A stretch of 64,000 bases of DNA from Algoriphagus sp. PAP.12 (GTDB lineage Bacteria > Bacteroidota > Bacteroidia > Cytophagales > Cyclobacteriaceae): positions 248,001 to 312,000 of the forward strand of contig NZ_JAPPSQ010000001.1 of NCBI RefSeq assembly GCF_026652115.1, read 5' to 3'. Position 1 is the first letter of the stretch, and each line of letters begins with the position of its first letter. Positions 63,925 through 64,000 of this stretch are shown here, piece by piece. The translations under genes and the position numbers were made by a program. The notes beneath the pieces were generated by a model, which saw only the letters and a list, made by a program, of their open reading frames with translations, was not told the origin of the DNA and made no database searches.

Positions 63925-64000
63925 TTATATCATCACAACTGCTTTTCCCACCAATTTCCTATTCATCATAGCTTTCAAAGCAATTGGAGCTTCCTCTAAA
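63925..64000 (-). CDS. Partial zinc-type alcohol dehydrogenase / quinone oxidoreductase (3' end)
   Basis: Only the last 25 codons lie in the window. They read EEAPIALKAMMNRKLVGKAV and end VMI before TAA at 63925-63927, the usual C terminus of medium-chain quinone oxidoreductases. The rest extends past the window edge. It is convergent with and next to the MarR gene. Confidence 0.6.
   Translation of the reverse strand, partial: LEEAPIALKAMMNRKLVGKAVVMI

Overview
The window is a stretch of chromosome from a member of the Bacteroidota, most likely the order Cytophagales and close to Algoriphagus or other Cyclobacteriaceae. The evidence is a SusC/SusD pair, other TonB-dependent outer-membrane proteins with carboxypeptidase-like N-terminal domains, many short-signal lipoproteins, a GldJ-like lipoprotein, FKBP-type isomerase lipoproteins, DUF4139 and DUF4328 proteins, moderate-to-low GC and A/T-rich intergenic DNA without clear Shine-Dalgarno sites. 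The genus is an inference. I see no rRNA, tRNA, CRISPR array, insertion sequence or prophage.

Layout. 0.2-9 kb holds general housekeeping genes: MaoC-like hydratase, tcdA, tatD, a TonB-dependent receptor, sodA, tadA and two opposed phosphate transporters. 10.5-13 kb holds deoC, a lysine/alanine dehydrogenase-like enzyme and a membrane methyltransferase-like protein. 13-16.3 kb is a likely nrnA operon followed by three FKBP-type lipoproteins. 16.4-20.1 kb has a cytochrome c lipoprotein, a nitrilase, a YjbR-like protein, ndk and a sugar-phosphate isomerase-like protein. A decayed HNH nuclease gene at about 20.2-20.5 kb was found by translating an apparently empty gap. 20.5-26.1 kb is a complete molybdenum-cofactor operon (moeA-mobA-moaD-moeB-moaE-moaCB-moaA). 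26.2-30.6 kb has a LemA/TPM operon, an aspartic protease, a Fur-family regulator and a lone cytochrome-oxidase-III-like protein. 31-39.5 kb holds mfd, the GldJ-like lipoprotein, a small beta-barrel and an S9 peptidase. 39.6-46.8 kb has an AAA ATPase with paired palindromes, uppP, an unusual MuiA-like protein and a small regulatory cassette.

The most interesting region is 47.0-58.7 kb. On the minus strand susC, susD, an exported nucleotide-pyrophosphatase/alkaline-phosphatase-like enzyme and a close BetA (choline dehydrogenase) homologue lie in one row. A BCCT-type choline/betaine transporter converges on them, and an exported calcineurin-like phosphoesterase and a TetR regulator lie upstream. 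An almost identical palindrome occurs in front of susC and in the tetR/phosphoesterase divergent region. This suggests a TetR-controlled locus that captures a choline-containing phosphoester at the outer membrane, hydrolyses it in the periplasm and oxidises the choline. The substrate and regulation are inferences.

The remainder (58.8-64 kb) holds small stress or lipoprotein genes, a textbook OxyR with both redox cysteines, a Tat-exported Gfo/Idh/MocA oxidoreductase, a MarR regulator and the 3' end of a quinone-oxidoreductase-like gene cut by the window edge.
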